Assembly: GCF_003201655.1 (NCBI RefSeq)
Contig: NZ_QJJU01000004.1
Location: 186,001-250,000, forward strand
DNA: 64,000 nt
Source: Mycolicibacterium moriokaense
GTDB lineage: Bacteria > Actinomycetota > Actinomycetes > Mycobacteriales > Mycobacteriaceae
Reading direction: 5' to 3'
Below, piece after piece: positions 1 to 8,485 of the stretch; within the stretch, counting starts at the first letter, position 1, and the number at the start of each line of letters is the position of its first letter. The translations under genes and the position numbers were made by a program. A model generated the notes under the pieces. It worked only from the letters and a program-made list of their open reading frames with translations, ran no database searches and was not told where the DNA came from.

Positions 1-297
1 CTCGGCGCGCAGCACGGCCTCGGTGACTTCGCGCACGATGGCGGCGCGACGCTCGTCGTCAAACTGACCTTCGGGCACGGATGCGATGAACCGATAGCGC
101 GGTTCGGCGGCGTGCTCGCCGGCAACGAAGACCTCGGCGGGCCGGTGCAGGAACACCCACGCGATCGCCCGGGCACGCGGATCGGACGGGTCGGCCCCTT
201 CGTGTCGCAGCAGTAGGTCGGTCAGCTGGGACATCAACTTCCGCTCGGCGACAGGTGAGAGCGCTCCGGCGGGGATGTACGCGTCGAGCATGGGCAT
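1..297 (-). CDS. Tautomerase-family protein (partial, C-terminus beyond window edge)
   Basis: I read 99 codons from ATG at 297 to the window edge with no stop. The product begins MPMLDAYIPAGAL and contains VFLHRPAEVFVAGEHA, which resembles the small 4-oxalocrotonate tautomerase/MIF-like family. Members act as keto-enol tautomerases or cis-3-chloroacrylate dehalogenase-like enzymes. The catalytic residue of the family is Pro-1 after Met removal, and proline follows the initiator Met here. GGAGG at 306-310 (minus strand) sits 8 bases before this ATG and decides the start over the second Met at 291. The gene is divergent from the HxlR regulator at 385, which probably controls it. Exact substrate is unknown. 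Confidence 0.7.
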   Translation of the reverse strand, partial: MPMLDAYIPAGALSPVAERKLMSQLTDLLLRHEGADPSDPRARAIAWVFLHRPAEVFVAGEHAAEPRYRFIASVPEGQFDDERRAAIVREVTEAVLRAE

Positions 298-348
298 GGG
301 CCAAACCTCCGTTGGTTCGAGCTGAGTTTATTTTCTGAACCTAGTATG

Positions 349-371
349 CTGGGTTTTGATTGTCAACCCAG
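349..371. promoter_or_regulatory. Candidate HxlR operator (inverted repeat)
   Basis: CTGGGTT (349-355) and AACCCAG (365-371) form a perfect 7-base inverted repeat with a 9-base spacer, between the divergent tautomerase and HxlR genes. A TAGTAT hexamer at 342-347 could be a -10 box. Position and symmetry suggest the binding site of the adjacent HxlR regulator; this is inference. Confidence 0.5.
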
Positions 372-384
372 ATAGGATGCGCAC

Positions 385-858
385 ATGCACTCGGACCGGT
401 TCCGCTACAGCGCGGCCAACTGTTCGATCGCCCGCACGCTCGGCGTGGTCGGCGAGAAGTGGACGTTGCTCATCCTGCGTGAGGCGTTCTACGGGGTGCG
501 GCGGTTCGACGACTTTCACACCGCGCTCGGATGCGCGCGCAATCTTCTCGCTTCTCGATTGAAAACCCTTGTGGTGCACGGACTTTTGGAGCGGGTGGGC
601 TACACCGACGAACGGGGCCGCGGCCGGCACGAGTACAAGCTGACCGACAAGGGCCGCGATCTGTTCCCTGTCGTGGTCGCTTTGATGCAGTGGGGCGATA
701 GGTGGACCGCCGACGAAGCCGGGCCCGCTGTGCAGATGTTCCACCGCGAATGTGGCGCACCCGTGACCGCCGAACTCACCTGCGGGGCAGGCCATTCCGC
801 ATTGGGCGCGCGCAACATCGCGGCAGTACCCGGCCCTGGAGCGATCGGCGTCGCGTGA
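385..858 (+). CDS. HxlR-family transcriptional regulator
   Basis: 157 aa. The N-terminal half has the HxlR winged-helix pattern: a Cys near residue 13 (NCSIARTLGVVGEKWTLLIL), then RRFDDFHTALGCARNLLASR for the recognition region, and HEYKLTDKGRDLFPV for the wing. HxlR proteins are small MarR-like DNA-binding regulators, some of which sense aldehydes or oxidants through a conserved N-terminal Cys, as may be the case here. It is divergent from the tautomerase gene with an inverted repeat between them, so local autoregulation and control of the tautomerase are likely. The C-terminus carries further Cys residues (REC, LTC) that are less typical. The start is preceded by a weak AGGA at 374-377. Confidence 0.85.
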   Translation: MHSDRFRYSAANCSIARTLGVVGEKWTLLILREAFYGVRRFDDFHTALGCARNLLASRLKTLVVHGLLERVGYTDERGRGRHEYKLTDKGRDLFPVVVALMQWGDRWTADEAGPAVQMFHRECGAPVTAELTCGAGHSALGARNIAAVPGPGAIGVA

Positions 859-871
859 CTAGCGGGCACGA

Positions 872-1006
872 CTAGGTCAGAAGTAGGCCACCGACGACGA
901 CAATGACGATGCCGAGCGCGGCGATTACCCATGTCCAGCCGCTGGCTGGACGGAGCTCCACCATCAGCCCGCCGTCAGGAGCGGTCAGGTAAATATCGTC
1001 GATCAC
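872..1006 (-). CDS. Small single-pass membrane protein (44 aa)
   Basis: GTG at 1006 opens a 44-codon frame, with an in-frame stop just upstream (1016-1018), that ends at TAG 872-874. The product has a polar N-terminus (IDDIYLTAPDGGLMVELRPA) followed by one hydrophobic segment of about 20 residues (WVIAALGIVIVVVGGLLLT) running to the C-terminus, a tail-anchor-like topology. No ribosome-binding site is obvious. It lies between the HxlR gene and the P450 gene, and no function can be assigned. Codon use and the clean membrane segment argue that it is real, but it is short. Confidence 0.45.
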   Translation of the reverse strand: MIDDIYLTAPDGGLMVELRPASGWTWVIAALGIVIVVVGGLLLT

Positions 1007-1139
1007 ACAGGAACGTTAGGCCGCCGCGGCACCTGCCCACCGGACGCAGCCGACGCCAACGACGCATACGTGGTGTCAGCGCGCCTGTGGCATTTTCAAT
1101 CAGCGTGGTCGCAAACTGGCGCATCAATCTGAATGACCA

Positions 1140-2315
1140 TCACCACCGCACCGGCAGTTCGGTCAGGCCGCCGGCCAATTCGTCCGCCCGCAACGTCAGC
1201 TCCCCCGCGTCGACCGCGAGTCGCAACGTGGGGAACCGAGAGACCAACAGAGTGAACACCGTCTGCAACTCGATGCGGGCTAGCGGCGCGCCCAGACAGT
1301 ACCGGGCGCCGTAGCCGAAGGTGACATGGCTCGCGGTAATGCGGGTGATGTCCACCCGATCGGGGCCCTCGAATACCGAAGGGTCGAGGTTCGCGCCCCC
1401 GATGTCGAGCAGCACAAGATCGCCCGCTTTGATTGCGACGCCGCCGATTTCGAGATCTGTCCGCGCGTAGCGAGGCATCTGGCCACCGCCTCTGCGTGAG
1501 GCCCTCAGCGTCTCCTCGATCGCGTTCGGGACCAACGCGGGTTCGGCAACGAGTGCCTGCCACTGCTCCGGATTGGCCAGCAGAAGCATTGCGGTGAGGC
1601 CGATGTGGACGACGGTGGTCTCGTGTCCGGCGAACAGCAGCGCCATGGACAGCTCGGCGGCCTCGTCATCGGATACCCCGTCGGTTGCACACAGGCGCGA
1701 CATCACGTCGTCGCCGGGCTCCCGCCGTTTGGCGGCAACGAGCTGGTGCCCGTAGGCGTACAGCTGGGCCAGGCCCTCTTCGGAGCGGGCGTGGTCGCGG
1801 GTGTTGCCTGCATCGTTGGTCCAGCCGCGAAACCGCTCGCGGTCTTCATACGGCACCCCGAGCAACTCGCAAATGACCAATATCGGCAGCGGTACCGCCA
1901 GCAGTTCGTGCAGATCGGCAGGTGGCCCGTTCCGGGCCAGCTCGTCGAGCAGTTGTGTCGTGAGGGCCTCGACCCTGTAACGCAGGGCGCGCATGTGCCG
2001 TGGCGTGAAGTGAGGTTGCAGCAGCGCGCGCATCCGCGCGTGGTCGGCGTGCTCCGTGGCGAAATCGCCCAACGGGCCGCCGAACAGGGCCGACTCTCCT
2101 GTCCGGGCGGCGGTCTCCGGCTCGGGATGGGCCCGTCCGAGTCGGTCGTCGTCGAGTAGTCGCCGCACGTCGGCGTGATGCATGACCAGCCACGCAGGAT
2201 CGCCAACCTCGGTCCGCACCCGGTGGATGGTGCCCCGGGCCTGCAGTTCGCGCAGTTGCAGCGCGACCTGCAGCGGGTCGGCTTGTTCAAACGGCAGCTG
2301 TAGCGGGGTCGTCAC
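1140..2315 (-). CDS. Cytochrome P450
   Basis: 391 aa, normal length for a bacterial soluble P450. The I-helix oxygen-binding motif AGHETT is near residues 229-234, the K-helix ExxR is EETLR near 267-271, and the heme loop FGYGARYCLG ends with the axial thiolate Cys near 340. It is a heme monooxygenase needing an external ferredoxin and reductase, neither of which is adjacent. It is divergent from a TetR-family gene at 2402, with an 86-base intergenic region carrying repeats, so TetR control is likely. It resembles the CYP subfamilies common in actinobacteria that hydroxylate small hydrophobic molecules; the substrate cannot be read from sequence. Confidence 0.93.
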   Translation of the reverse strand: MTTPLQLPFEQADPLQVALQLRELQARGTIHRVRTEVGDPAWLVMHHADVRRLLDDDRLGRAHPEPETAARTGESALFGGPLGDFATEHADHARMRALLQPHFTPRHMRALRYRVEALTTQLLDELARNGPPADLHELLAVPLPILVICELLGVPYEDRERFRGWTNDAGNTRDHARSEEGLAQLYAYGHQLVAAKRREPGDDVMSRLCATDGVSDDEAAELSMALLFAGHETTVVHIGLTAMLLLANPEQWQALVAEPALVPNAIEETLRASRRGGGQMPRYARTDLEIGGVAIKAGDLVLLDIGGANLDPSVFEGPDRVDITRITASHVTFGYGARYCLGAPLARIELQTVFTLLVSRFPTLRLAVDAGELTLRADELAGGLTELPVRW

Positions 2316-2350
2316 GGTCCCCTCCAGGTCACGGCGTTGTATAAGAGGAC

Positions 2351-2387
2351 TTAAACAAGACTACTTGTATAATTAGCATTAAACAAG
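2351..2387. promoter_or_regulatory. TetR operator region and -10 box between P450 and TetR genes
   Basis: TTAAACAAG occurs twice as a direct repeat (2351-2359 and 2379-2387). ACAAG (2355-2359) and CTTGT (2364-2368) form an inverted repeat with a 4-base spacer. A perfect TATAAT at 2368-2373 lies 34 bases before the TetR start, so a repressor bound here would block its own promoter. The locally AT-rich sequence stands out from the flanking genes. Confidence 0.55.
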
Positions 2388-2401
2388 AGGGAGGCGCGGG
2401 T

Positions 2402-2986
2402 ATGGCACAGGTCAAGTCGCCACCGGTCCGGCGGTTGGCCCGCGCCGAACGGCGCCTGCAGATCCTCCACGCCGCCACTCGTGCGTTTGCGCGCAGGGGC
2501 TTCGCAGCCACGGGTCTCGACGACATCGCCGCGGAGGCCGGCGTCAGCCACGTCATCCTGTATCGGCACTTCGCTTCCAAGACTGATCTCTACCGCGCAG
2601 TGCTCGAGCGTGCCTGCACTCGACTCGCCGAGAGCGTGGGCACCGACGACTTCGGCGAGGACAGCATCGCGCTGCTCGTCCGCGCCGCCGCGGCCGATCC
2701 GGACGGGTTCCGACTGTTGTTCCGACACGCTGCGCGAGAGCCGGAGTTTGCCGACGTGATCGACGGCATCCGTTCGGCCGCGACCGAGATCGCTCATAGC
2801 GCTCTCGCCGAGCGAATGCCGCCTGGCCCCTGGCGACAGTGGGCGGCGCGACTGGTCCCTACCGTCGCTCTCGAAGCGGTCATCGCCTGGCTCGACAGCG
2901 GCCAGCCCGACCGCGATCGCGCTCCCGATCACATCGACCGCGCCATTCAGGCCGTCATTCAGGCCGCGCAGCCGAACGATAACTAA
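2402..2986 (+). CDS. TetR-family transcriptional regulator
   Basis: 194 aa. An N-terminal TetR helix-turn-helix is clear: RRLQILHAATRAFARRGFAA, then LDDIAAEAGVSHVILYRHF near residues 40-58, then SKTDLYRAVL. The remainder is a helical ligand-binding domain without a recognisable effector class. GGGAGG at 2389-2394 gives a good ribosome-binding site 7 bases before ATG 2402. Divergence from the P450 gene and the repeats in the shared promoter suggest it represses the P450 and itself. Confidence 0.9.
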   Translation: MAQVKSPPVRRLARAERRLQILHAATRAFARRGFAATGLDDIAAEAGVSHVILYRHFASKTDLYRAVLERACTRLAESVGTDDFGEDSIALLVRAAAADPDGFRLLFRHAAREPEFADVIDGIRSAATEIAHSALAERMPPGPWRQWAARLVPTVALEAVIAWLDSGQPDRDRAPDHIDRAIQAVIQAAQPNDN

Positions 2987-3041
2987 GTAACAGCGAACGC
3001 GCGCGAAAAGTCCACTGCCAAAGCAGATTTCAGATGACGCG

Positions 3042-3755
3042 CTACTTCTTGGCGGCGTTGTCAGTCATCTCGTTGGCGAGGGTCGCCGCCTCGTCCTTGA
3101 TGCTGTAGCCACACGCCCATGCCTCAATGATGACGTTCGACACCACCGACATGGCGTGCTGACATCCCCACCCCTGGGCGTCCTCCTGGGCGGTCATCTG
3201 AGTGATCAAGTTGTCCTCGGCGGTGAGGCTGTCGATCTGCCACAGGTACGTGGCTGCCCCGTCATCGACGGAGACCGAGGAGCCCGCACATTTCTGCCAT
3301 GAGTTCTTCGACTCGTCGAAGAACTTCTGCGCTTTCTCGGCCGACGGATAGAGCACCGCGGTCTGCTCCACCCAGTGTTCGTTGTCCTCGCCGGGTTCGC
3401 GCGCTACCTGGTCGCGCAACGCCGTCCATCCGCTGCCCGCGAACACCGGCTCCTCCGCGCCGTAGATCGCACCGAGGCAATCGGGGTCGGACACTTCCCC
3501 GGAGTGATCGGTCATCTCCTCCAACTCGCTGGTGACCTTCATCTGAGTGGACCCGACGATGCCGTTGAGTTCGCCAATCGAGAGCAGAACGTGGTCGAGC
3601 TTGGCCGCGGTCAGCGGCGGCACATTGACCGGGGCGGCGTTGTGAGCGCGCACCGCCGTGCCGGACACGGTGCTCACGCAGCCGGAGAGCAGGACAGACG
3701 CCGCGATGACGACCCCGATGGCGCATGTCCGGGTGGCCGTGCCGATATTGGTCAC
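3042..3755 (-). CDS. PknH-type sensor-domain lipoprotein (LppR-like)
   Basis: About 237 aa from GTG 3755; a longer reading from ATG 3821 would place 22 polar residues before the signal peptide. The signal peptide ends in the lipobox LLSGC, so the mature protein should be diacylated and held on the outer face of the membrane. The rest matches the extracellular PknH-type sensor domain pattern: DCLGAIYG, a QVAREPG strand, ASG-type helix EKAQKFFDESKNSWQKC, then GWGCQHAM and WACGYS, giving the four conserved Cys that form two disulfides. M. tuberculosis has a single such lipoprotein, LppR, beside lepA; here there are three in tandem. Ligand unknown. Confidence 0.8.
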   Translation of the reverse strand: MTNIGTATRTCAIGVVIAASVLLSGCVSTVSGTAVRAHNAAPVNVPPLTAAKLDHVLLSIGELNGIVGSTQMKVTSELEEMTDHSGEVSDPDCLGAIYGAEEPVFAGSGWTALRDQVAREPGEDNEHWVEQTAVLYPSAEKAQKFFDESKNSWQKCAGSSVSVDDGAATYLWQIDSLTAEDNLITQMTAQEDAQGWGCQHAMSVVSNVIIEAWACGYSIKDEAATLANEMTDNAAKK

Positions 3756-3813
3756 CGCGCTATTGTGACCGACGGCGACGGGGTGTGTCGGGCAGGCGTC
3801 AATTTTGCTAGTT

Positions 3814-4536
3814 CTACGCAACGCCGATCTTCTGCAGCATCAGGTTGGCGACCTCGACCGCGCCGCGTGCCCCGCCGCCGTGGTCGACACTCGTAACCTC
3901 CACGTCCACAACGCAATCCGACGCCACGCCGAGGGCCCGCTGGACCGTCGAGCCGTCGTCGTGCAGCACCACCGCCGAGACCACCGTCGGCTCGACCACG
4001 ACGTCGGTTATCCGGCTCACCCCGTCGGCGCCGTGTTCGGGCTGGTGCAACACCAGCGTCTGGCCGTTGCACCGCCGCCACTTGTCGGCCGATGCCGCGA
4101 AAAACTCCTGCGCGTCATCGGCCGTCGCGAACCTGACCGCTCCGAAGAACCCGGACAGCGGCGGGCCGTTGAGGTCGCCGCCCGCCCACGATTGACTGGC
4201 CACCTCGCGCACCGGACTGGCGGCATAAACGACCTTCTGCAGCCGGTAGCCGGCGCTCACGCATTCGGTGGGCGTCGCATCAGTTTCGCCGACCCCCTGC
4301 AGCAGCATGTCGGCACCCCCGTCGACCAGCTGACCTGTGAAGCCGGGGCCGACGCCCATGGTCGCGGTGAGCTCGGCCGAAGTGGGCAGTACCTGCTTCA
4401 GCGGACGCGACACCGAAGGCTTGGCTGCCTCTGTGATGCGGACGACGGGCGGCGCGTTGTCAGCGGGCGTCGACGAGCAGCCCGCGAGCACCGCGCAGGC
4501 GGCCGCGATCGCGATGCCGCACTGTGTTCGTCTCAT
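3814..4536 (-). CDS. PknH-type sensor-domain lipoprotein, second tandem copy
   Basis: 240 aa from ATG 4536 (MRRTQCGIAIAAACAVLAGC). The lipobox is VLAGC, so this is a predicted lipoprotein. The mature region keeps the sensor-domain outline: TECVSAGYRLQKVVY, a central ATADDAQEFFAASADKWRRC helix, and ASDCVVDVEVT near the end, followed by an amphipathic C-terminal helix EVANLMLQKIG. It lies between two other lipoproteins on the same strand downstream of lepA and was probably made by duplication, although sequence similarity among the three copies is modest. It probably sits at the cell surface and binds an unknown ligand. Confidence 0.75.
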   Translation of the reverse strand: MRRTQCGIAIAAACAVLAGCSSTPADNAPPVVRITEAAKPSVSRPLKQVLPTSAELTATMGVGPGFTGQLVDGGADMLLQGVGETDATPTECVSAGYRLQKVVYAASPVREVASQSWAGGDLNGPPLSGFFGAVRFATADDAQEFFAASADKWRRCNGQTLVLHQPEHGADGVSRITDVVVEPTVVSAVVLHDDGSTVQRALGVASDCVVDVEVTSVDHGGGARGAVEVANLMLQKIGVA

Positions 4537-4600
4537 GCATGTCCCATCTGCCCCGGCCGTCACACCTGAATAGCATGTCGCCCGCGAGCCCGATGGCGTT

Positions 4601-5311
4601 TCACCCGACCTTGTCGAGCATCACCCGGACGAGGCGGGCCGCCGGTGTCGGCGCAGTTGGCTGCCGCTGGCCCTGCGGCGTGATCGCCAGCGAAACTTCG
4701 ACGATGGTGCCCGCCCGCACGCCGAGCGCACGCTCGTACACCGCGGACTGGACCTGAGGACCACCGTGTGTTCGGACCGTGGCCGACAGCACCGTGCTCG
4801 TTTCTTTGACCTCACTGACGTCCGCGCCGAACGCCGCCTTCGTCTGACCGCCTGCCCGCTTGGCGACGGAGACGCCGTCGCACTGCTGCCATTGCCGCAC
4901 GAACGACGCGAACGTGGCCCGCGCGGCATCGGCCGTCGACAGCCGCACCACCGCCGCGTCGGCCCCCGAGGCGTCGACCCCGCTGTCCCAGTTGAAGTAG
5001 CTCAGCCGGGCGACCTCGACGATCGGTGCGGCTTCGTAGACGATCCGCGACGCTGTGTCTGTCACGGCGACGCATGCGATCGGTGTCGCGTCGGCCTCAG
5101 TGCGATAGCCGTCGGGCAAGACATCGACATTGCCGATGAACGGCTGGAACCCGAAGGTGCTCAAGGGGTTTCCGACAGCCGCAGTTATCTCGTCCTCGGT
5201 CGGCAGGATTCCCATGGCCCGGGTTGCCGGATGAGCGGAGCCAGCGACTGTGTGCGCGCAGCCGACGAGCAGCAGCAGGAGCACAATCAAGGCACCTGGC
5301 GCCCAACGCAT
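4601..5311 (-). CDS. PknH-type sensor-domain lipoprotein, third copy adjacent to lepA
   Basis: 236 aa with signal peptide MRWAPGALIVLLLLLVGC, a textbook lipobox. The start lies 5 bases after the lepA stop, so it is probably co-translated with lepA, the position occupied by lppR in M. tuberculosis. The mature part has PIACVAVTDTASRIVYEAAP, the STADAARATFASFVRQWQQC helix, and the terminal helix ARLVRVMLDKV. Two Cys of the usual four are retained (PIAC, WQQC) and the later pair seen in the first copy is absent, so only one disulfide is expected. This suggests divergence of ligand or fold among the tandem copies. Confidence 0.75.
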   Translation of the reverse strand: MRWAPGALIVLLLLLVGCAHTVAGSAHPATRAMGILPTEDEITAAVGNPLSTFGFQPFIGNVDVLPDGYRTEADATPIACVAVTDTASRIVYEAAPIVEVARLSYFNWDSGVDASGADAAVVRLSTADAARATFASFVRQWQQCDGVSVAKRAGGQTKAAFGADVSEVKETSTVLSATVRTHGGPQVQSAVYERALGVRAGTIVEVSLAITPQGQRQPTAPTPAARLVRVMLDKVG

Positions 5312-5316
5312 CTGGG

Positions 5317-7182
5317 CTACTTCTTGGCCTTGTCGGCGGCGGCGTCTGCCGACAGAGCCGCGACGAAGGCCTCCTGCGGCACCTCGACCCGGCCGATCGT
5401 CTTCATCCGCTTCTTGCCTTCCTTCTGCTTCTCCAGCAGTTTGCGCTTACGCGTGATATCGCCGCCGTAGCACTTGGAAAGCACGTCCTTGCGGATCGCC
5501 CGGATGTTCTCGCGCGCAATGATCCTCGAACCGATCGCGGCCTGAATCGGCACCTCGAACTGCTGGCGCGGGATCAGCTCTTTGAGCTTTGTTGTCATCT
5601 TGTTGCCATACGCCGCAGCCGAGTCCTTGTGCACGATGGCACTGAATGCGTCGACCGGCTCGCCCTGCAACAGAATGTCGACCTTGACCAGGTCGCCCTC
5701 CTGCTCGCCCGCTTCTTCGTAGTCGAGGCTGGCATAGCCGCGAGTGCGGGACTTCAGTGAGTCGAAGAAGTCGAAGATGATCTCGCCGAGCGGCATGGTG
5801 TAGCGCAACTCCACGCGCTCCGGCGAGAGATAGTCCATCCCACCCAGCTCCCCGCGGCGCGACTGGCAGAGCTCCATGATCGTGCCAATGAACTCGCTCG
5901 GCGCGATGATCGTCGTCTTGACGACGGGTTCGTAGACCGCGCGGACCTTTCCATCGGGCCAGTCCGACGGGTTGGTGACGACGAGTCCTGGATCACCGGG
6001 CGGCATCTCTTCTTTTACCACCCGATAGACGACGTTCGGCGACGTGGAGATCAGGTCCAGATCGGACTCGCGCTCAAGCCGCTCGCGGGTGATCTCCATG
6101 TGCAGAAGCCCGAGGAACCCGCACCGGAAACCGAATCCCAGCGCCACCGACGTCTCCGGCTCCCAGACCAGTGCGGCGTCGTTGAGCTGCAGTTTGTCCA
6201 GTGCATCGCGCAGATCGGGGTAGTCGGAGCCGTCGACCGGATACAGCCCGGAGTACACCATCGGCCGTGGCTCGCGGTAGCCCGTTAGCGCCTCGGTGGC
6301 GCCGTGCCGCGCGCTCGTCACGGTGTCGCCGACCTTCGACTGGCGGACGTCCTTGACGCCCGTGATCAGGTAGCCGACCTCCCCGACTCCGAGGCCGACG
6401 GACGGCTTGGGGTCCGGGGACACGATGCCGACTTCCAGCAGCTCGTGGGTGGTGCCGGTGGACATCATCTTGATCTTCTCGCGCGGGGTGATCTTGCCGT
6501 CGACCACGCGAACGTAGGTGACCACACCGCGGTAGGTGTCGTAGACCGAGTCGAAGATCATCGCCCGCGTCGGGGCATCCGCATCACCTGTTGGTGCGGG
6601 TACCTCCTGGACCACATGGTCGAGCAGGTCGGCGACGCCGTCGCCGGTCTTCCCCGATACCCGCAGCACATCACCCGGCTCGCAGCCGATGATGTGAGCG
6701 ATCTCGCCTGCGTACCGGTCGGGGTCGGCCGCGGGCAGGTCGATCTTGTTCAGCACCGGGATGATGTGCAGGTCGCGGTCCAGCGCCAGGTAGAGGTTGG
6801 CCAGCGTCTGCGCCTCGATGCCCTGGGCGGCGTCGACCAACAGCACCGCGCCCTCGCACGCCTCGAGCGCACGGGACACCTCGTAAGTGAAGTCGACGTG
6901 ACCGGGCGTGTCGATCAAGTGCAGCACGTAATCTTCAGTGACCCCACTTGCTGTGACACTCCATGGCAGACGGACGTTTTGGGCCTTGATGGTGATGCCA
7001 CGCTCGCGTTCGATGTCCATCCGGTCCAGGTACTGGGCGCGCATATCGCGATCGGCGACGACGCCGGTGAGTTGCAGCATCCGGTCGGCCAGCGTCGACT
7101 TGCCGTGATCGATATGGGCGATGATGCAGAAGTTCCTAATCTGCGCCGGCGCGGTGAAGGTCTTGTCGGCGAAACTGCTGAT
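5317..7182 (-). CDS. lepA: Elongation factor 4 (LepA), with apparent non-canonical start
   Basis: Ribosome-associated GTPase that back-translocates or rescues stalled ribosomes. About 621 aa if begun at ATC 7182. Motifs in order: P-loop HIDHGKST (near residues 23-30), ERGITI, DTPGH, NKID, SGK, then the LepA-specific C-terminal domain with [20 protein letters not shown]. The frame has TAA at 7209-7207 and no ATG, GTG or TTG until ATG 7080, which lies after the P-loop and cannot be the real start. AGGAG at 7193-7189 lies exactly 6 bases before ATC 7182 and abuts ATT 7188. Either an AUC/AUU start or an upstream frameshift is implied. The homologous N-terminus [15 protein letters not shown] is intact. 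Confidence 0.97.
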   Translation of the reverse strand: MSSFADKTFTAPAQIRNFCIIAHIDHGKSTLADRMLQLTGVVADRDMRAQYLDRMDIERERGITIKAQNVRLPWSVTASGVTEDYVLHLIDTPGHVDFTYEVSRALEACEGAVLLVDAAQGIEAQTLANLYLALDRDLHIIPVLNKIDLPAADPDRYAGEIAHIIGCEPGDVLRVSGKTGDGVADLLDHVVQEVPAPTGDADAPTRAMIFDSVYDTYRGVVTYVRVVDGKITPREKIKMMSTGTTHELLEVGIVSPDPKPSVGLGVGEVGYLITGVKDVRQSKVGDTVTSARHGATEALTGYREPRPMVYSGLYPVDGSDYPDLRDALDKLQLNDAALVWEPETSVALGFGFRCGFLGLLHMEITRERLERESDLDLISTSPNVVYRVVKEEMPPGDPGLVVTNPSDWPDGKVRAVYEPVVKTTIIAPSEFIGTIMELCQSRRGELGGMDYLSPERVELRYTMPLGEIIFDFFDSLKSRTRGYASLDYEEAGEQEGDLVKVDILLQGEPVDAFSAIVHKDSAAAYGNKMTTKLKELIPRQQFEVPIQAAIGSRIIARENIRAIRKDVLSKCYGGDITRKRKLLEKQKEGKKRMKTIGRVEVPQEAFVAALSADAAADKAKK

Positions 7183-7270
7183 GGGAATCTCCTGGTCGGA
7201 CGGGGCTTATGCACTACCAGGGTATAGAGGCGAGGCCGTCTCGACACAATCGTGCGACGCTGGCGTCACT

Positions 7271-7276
7271 TATGCT
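7271..7276 (+). promoter_or_regulatory. Putative -10 box for a leaderless transcript
   Basis: TATGCT lies 7 bases before ATG 7284 of the PemK-like gene. This is the spacing expected when transcription begins at the start codon, which is common in mycobacteria. No Shine-Dalgarno precedes 7284, which fits. No convincing -35 is seen. Confidence 0.4.
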
Positions 7277-7283
7277 CGAAAAT

Positions 7284-7877
7284 ATGGCTCCACCGTGGAA
7301 GACGTTTCAGCGCTTCGCGGAGAATCTCGTGTTCAACGAGGCACCGAAATTCATCCGTCAGCAGCTGCAATCCGACACCGTGGCACGCGGCATCCAGCAG
7401 GGCATCAAGCTCGGCATTGACGTGATCACCGGCACTGCCCCGCGCTCCGATACCCCTGCCATCACCGCCGGACGTCCGGTCACCGACAACAGCGTTCCCA
7501 CCGCGCAGCGGGCCCGCAGGCTTCTGTACGCCCCGGATCTCGACGGCCGCGCCGATCCAGGCGAGATCGTGTGGACCTGGGTGGTCTACGAGGACGACCC
7601 GACGCGCGGCAAGGACCGCCCGGTTCTCGTGGTGGGCCGCGACCGGTCCACGTTGCTCGGCTTGATGCTGTCCAGCCAGGAGCATCACCGCAACGACCCC
7701 AACTGGGTCGGTATCGGCTGCGGAAGCTGGGACTACGAGGGCCGCGCCAGCTGGGTGCGACTGGACCGCGTCCTCGACGTGCCAGAAGAAGGCATCCGCC
7801 GCGAGGGCGCGATTCTTGAGCGGGAGACGTTTGAGGTCGTCGCCACGCGGCTGCGCGCCGAATTCTCCTGGAGCTAG
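7284..7877 (+). CDS. PemK/MazF-like growth-regulator-fold protein
   Basis: 197 aa from ATG 7284 (MAPPWKTFQRFAENLVF); upstream in-frame ATGs at 7272 and 7209 are less likely. The C-terminal half has the PemK/MazF fold signature: PGEIVWTWVVYEDDPTRGKDRPVLVVGRD, then LGLMLSSQEH and ASWVRLDRVLDV. MazF-like proteins are often mRNA interferases, but no antitoxin gene is adjacent and this locus is a conserved solitary neighbour of lepA in mycobacteria (Rv2405 position), so toxin function is doubtful. It is divergent from lepA and its stop overlaps the stop of the convergent acetyltransferase gene by four bases. Confidence 0.8.
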   Translation: MAPPWKTFQRFAENLVFNEAPKFIRQQLQSDTVARGIQQGIKLGIDVITGTAPRSDTPAITAGRPVTDNSVPTAQRARRLLYAPDLDGRADPGEIVWTWVVYEDDPTRGKDRPVLVVGRDRSTLLGLMLSSQEHHRNDPNWVGIGCGSWDYEGRASWVRLDRVLDVPEEGIRREGAILERETFEVVATRLRAEFSWS

Positions 7878-8485
7878 CGGGGTTTGCGCCACATGGGCCA
7901 CATGCTTGGCCCGTCGTCGGGCAGCTTGATCTCGCCCATCACCTCGAAACCGAACCGCAGGTAATACGACTCGTTCTTCGGATTGCTGTTCTCGAGGTAC
8001 GCCGGAACACCTTCGGCGTCGCACCGGTCGAGGCGCGAGCGCATCAGCACTTGGCCGAACCCCGCTCCGCGGACGGCCGGATCGCTGCCGATCGCCATCA
8101 GATACCAATGCAGTTCCTCGGGATGGTTTTTCTCCATGAGCTCCAGCACCCGCACGGTGGCCGGGACGCGGGACCGAAACGCCCACAGCATGGCGGGCAT
8201 CATGATGAGCTCCTCCAGCCACGAGCCCTTGCGTTGGCCGGGTGGGTCCCACAGCGTCACCGCGCCGACGGCACCGTCGCGTCGTCCGACCTCCGACCCC
8301 CCGCGCGACAGGAAATGTAGACGCGCAAGGCCTGCGAACGTCCGGGTCAGGGCCTTCAGCCGGGTTCGGTCGTTGGGCACCATCCACGACATCACCGGAT
8401 CGTCGTAGAAGGCCCGCGCCAGCACCACGGACATCTGGCCGACGTCGCTCCGCTCCGCGGTGCTGACGTCAATATCGGGCGGCAC
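7874..8485 (-). CDS. GNAT-family N-acetyltransferase
   Basis: 203 aa. The acetyl-CoA-binding motif A is visible as IGSDPAVRGAGFGQVLM near residues 140-156, preceded by the beta-4 strand HWYLMA and followed by YLENSNPKNESYYLRFGFEV, the usual motif B region. GNAT enzymes transfer acetyl groups from acetyl-CoA to amines; the acceptor cannot be predicted. It begins at GTG 8485, directly abutting the stop of the CBS gene, so the two form an operon. It converges on the PemK-like gene. Confidence 0.88.
   Translation of the reverse strand: MPPDIDVSTAERSDVGQMSVVLARAFYDDPVMSWMVPNDRTRLKALTRTFAGLARLHFLSRGGSEVGRRDGAVGAVTLWDPPGQRKGSWLEELIMMPAMLWAFRSRVPATVRVLELMEKNHPEELHWYLMAIGSDPAVRGAGFGQVLMRSRLDRCDAEGVPAYLENSNPKNESYYLRFGFEVMGEIKLPDDGPSMWPMWRKPR

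Noticed and set aside
6304..7227. Long open frame (about 300 codons) antisense to lepA
   Set aside because: It mirrors lepA in the opposite strand, has no family-like pattern, and long antisense frames are expected in high-GC coding DNA.
7284..7877. Toxin-antitoxin system based on the PemK-like gene
   Set aside because: No antitoxin gene is upstream (lepA is divergent) or downstream (acetyltransferase is convergent), and the locus is a stable lepA neighbour.
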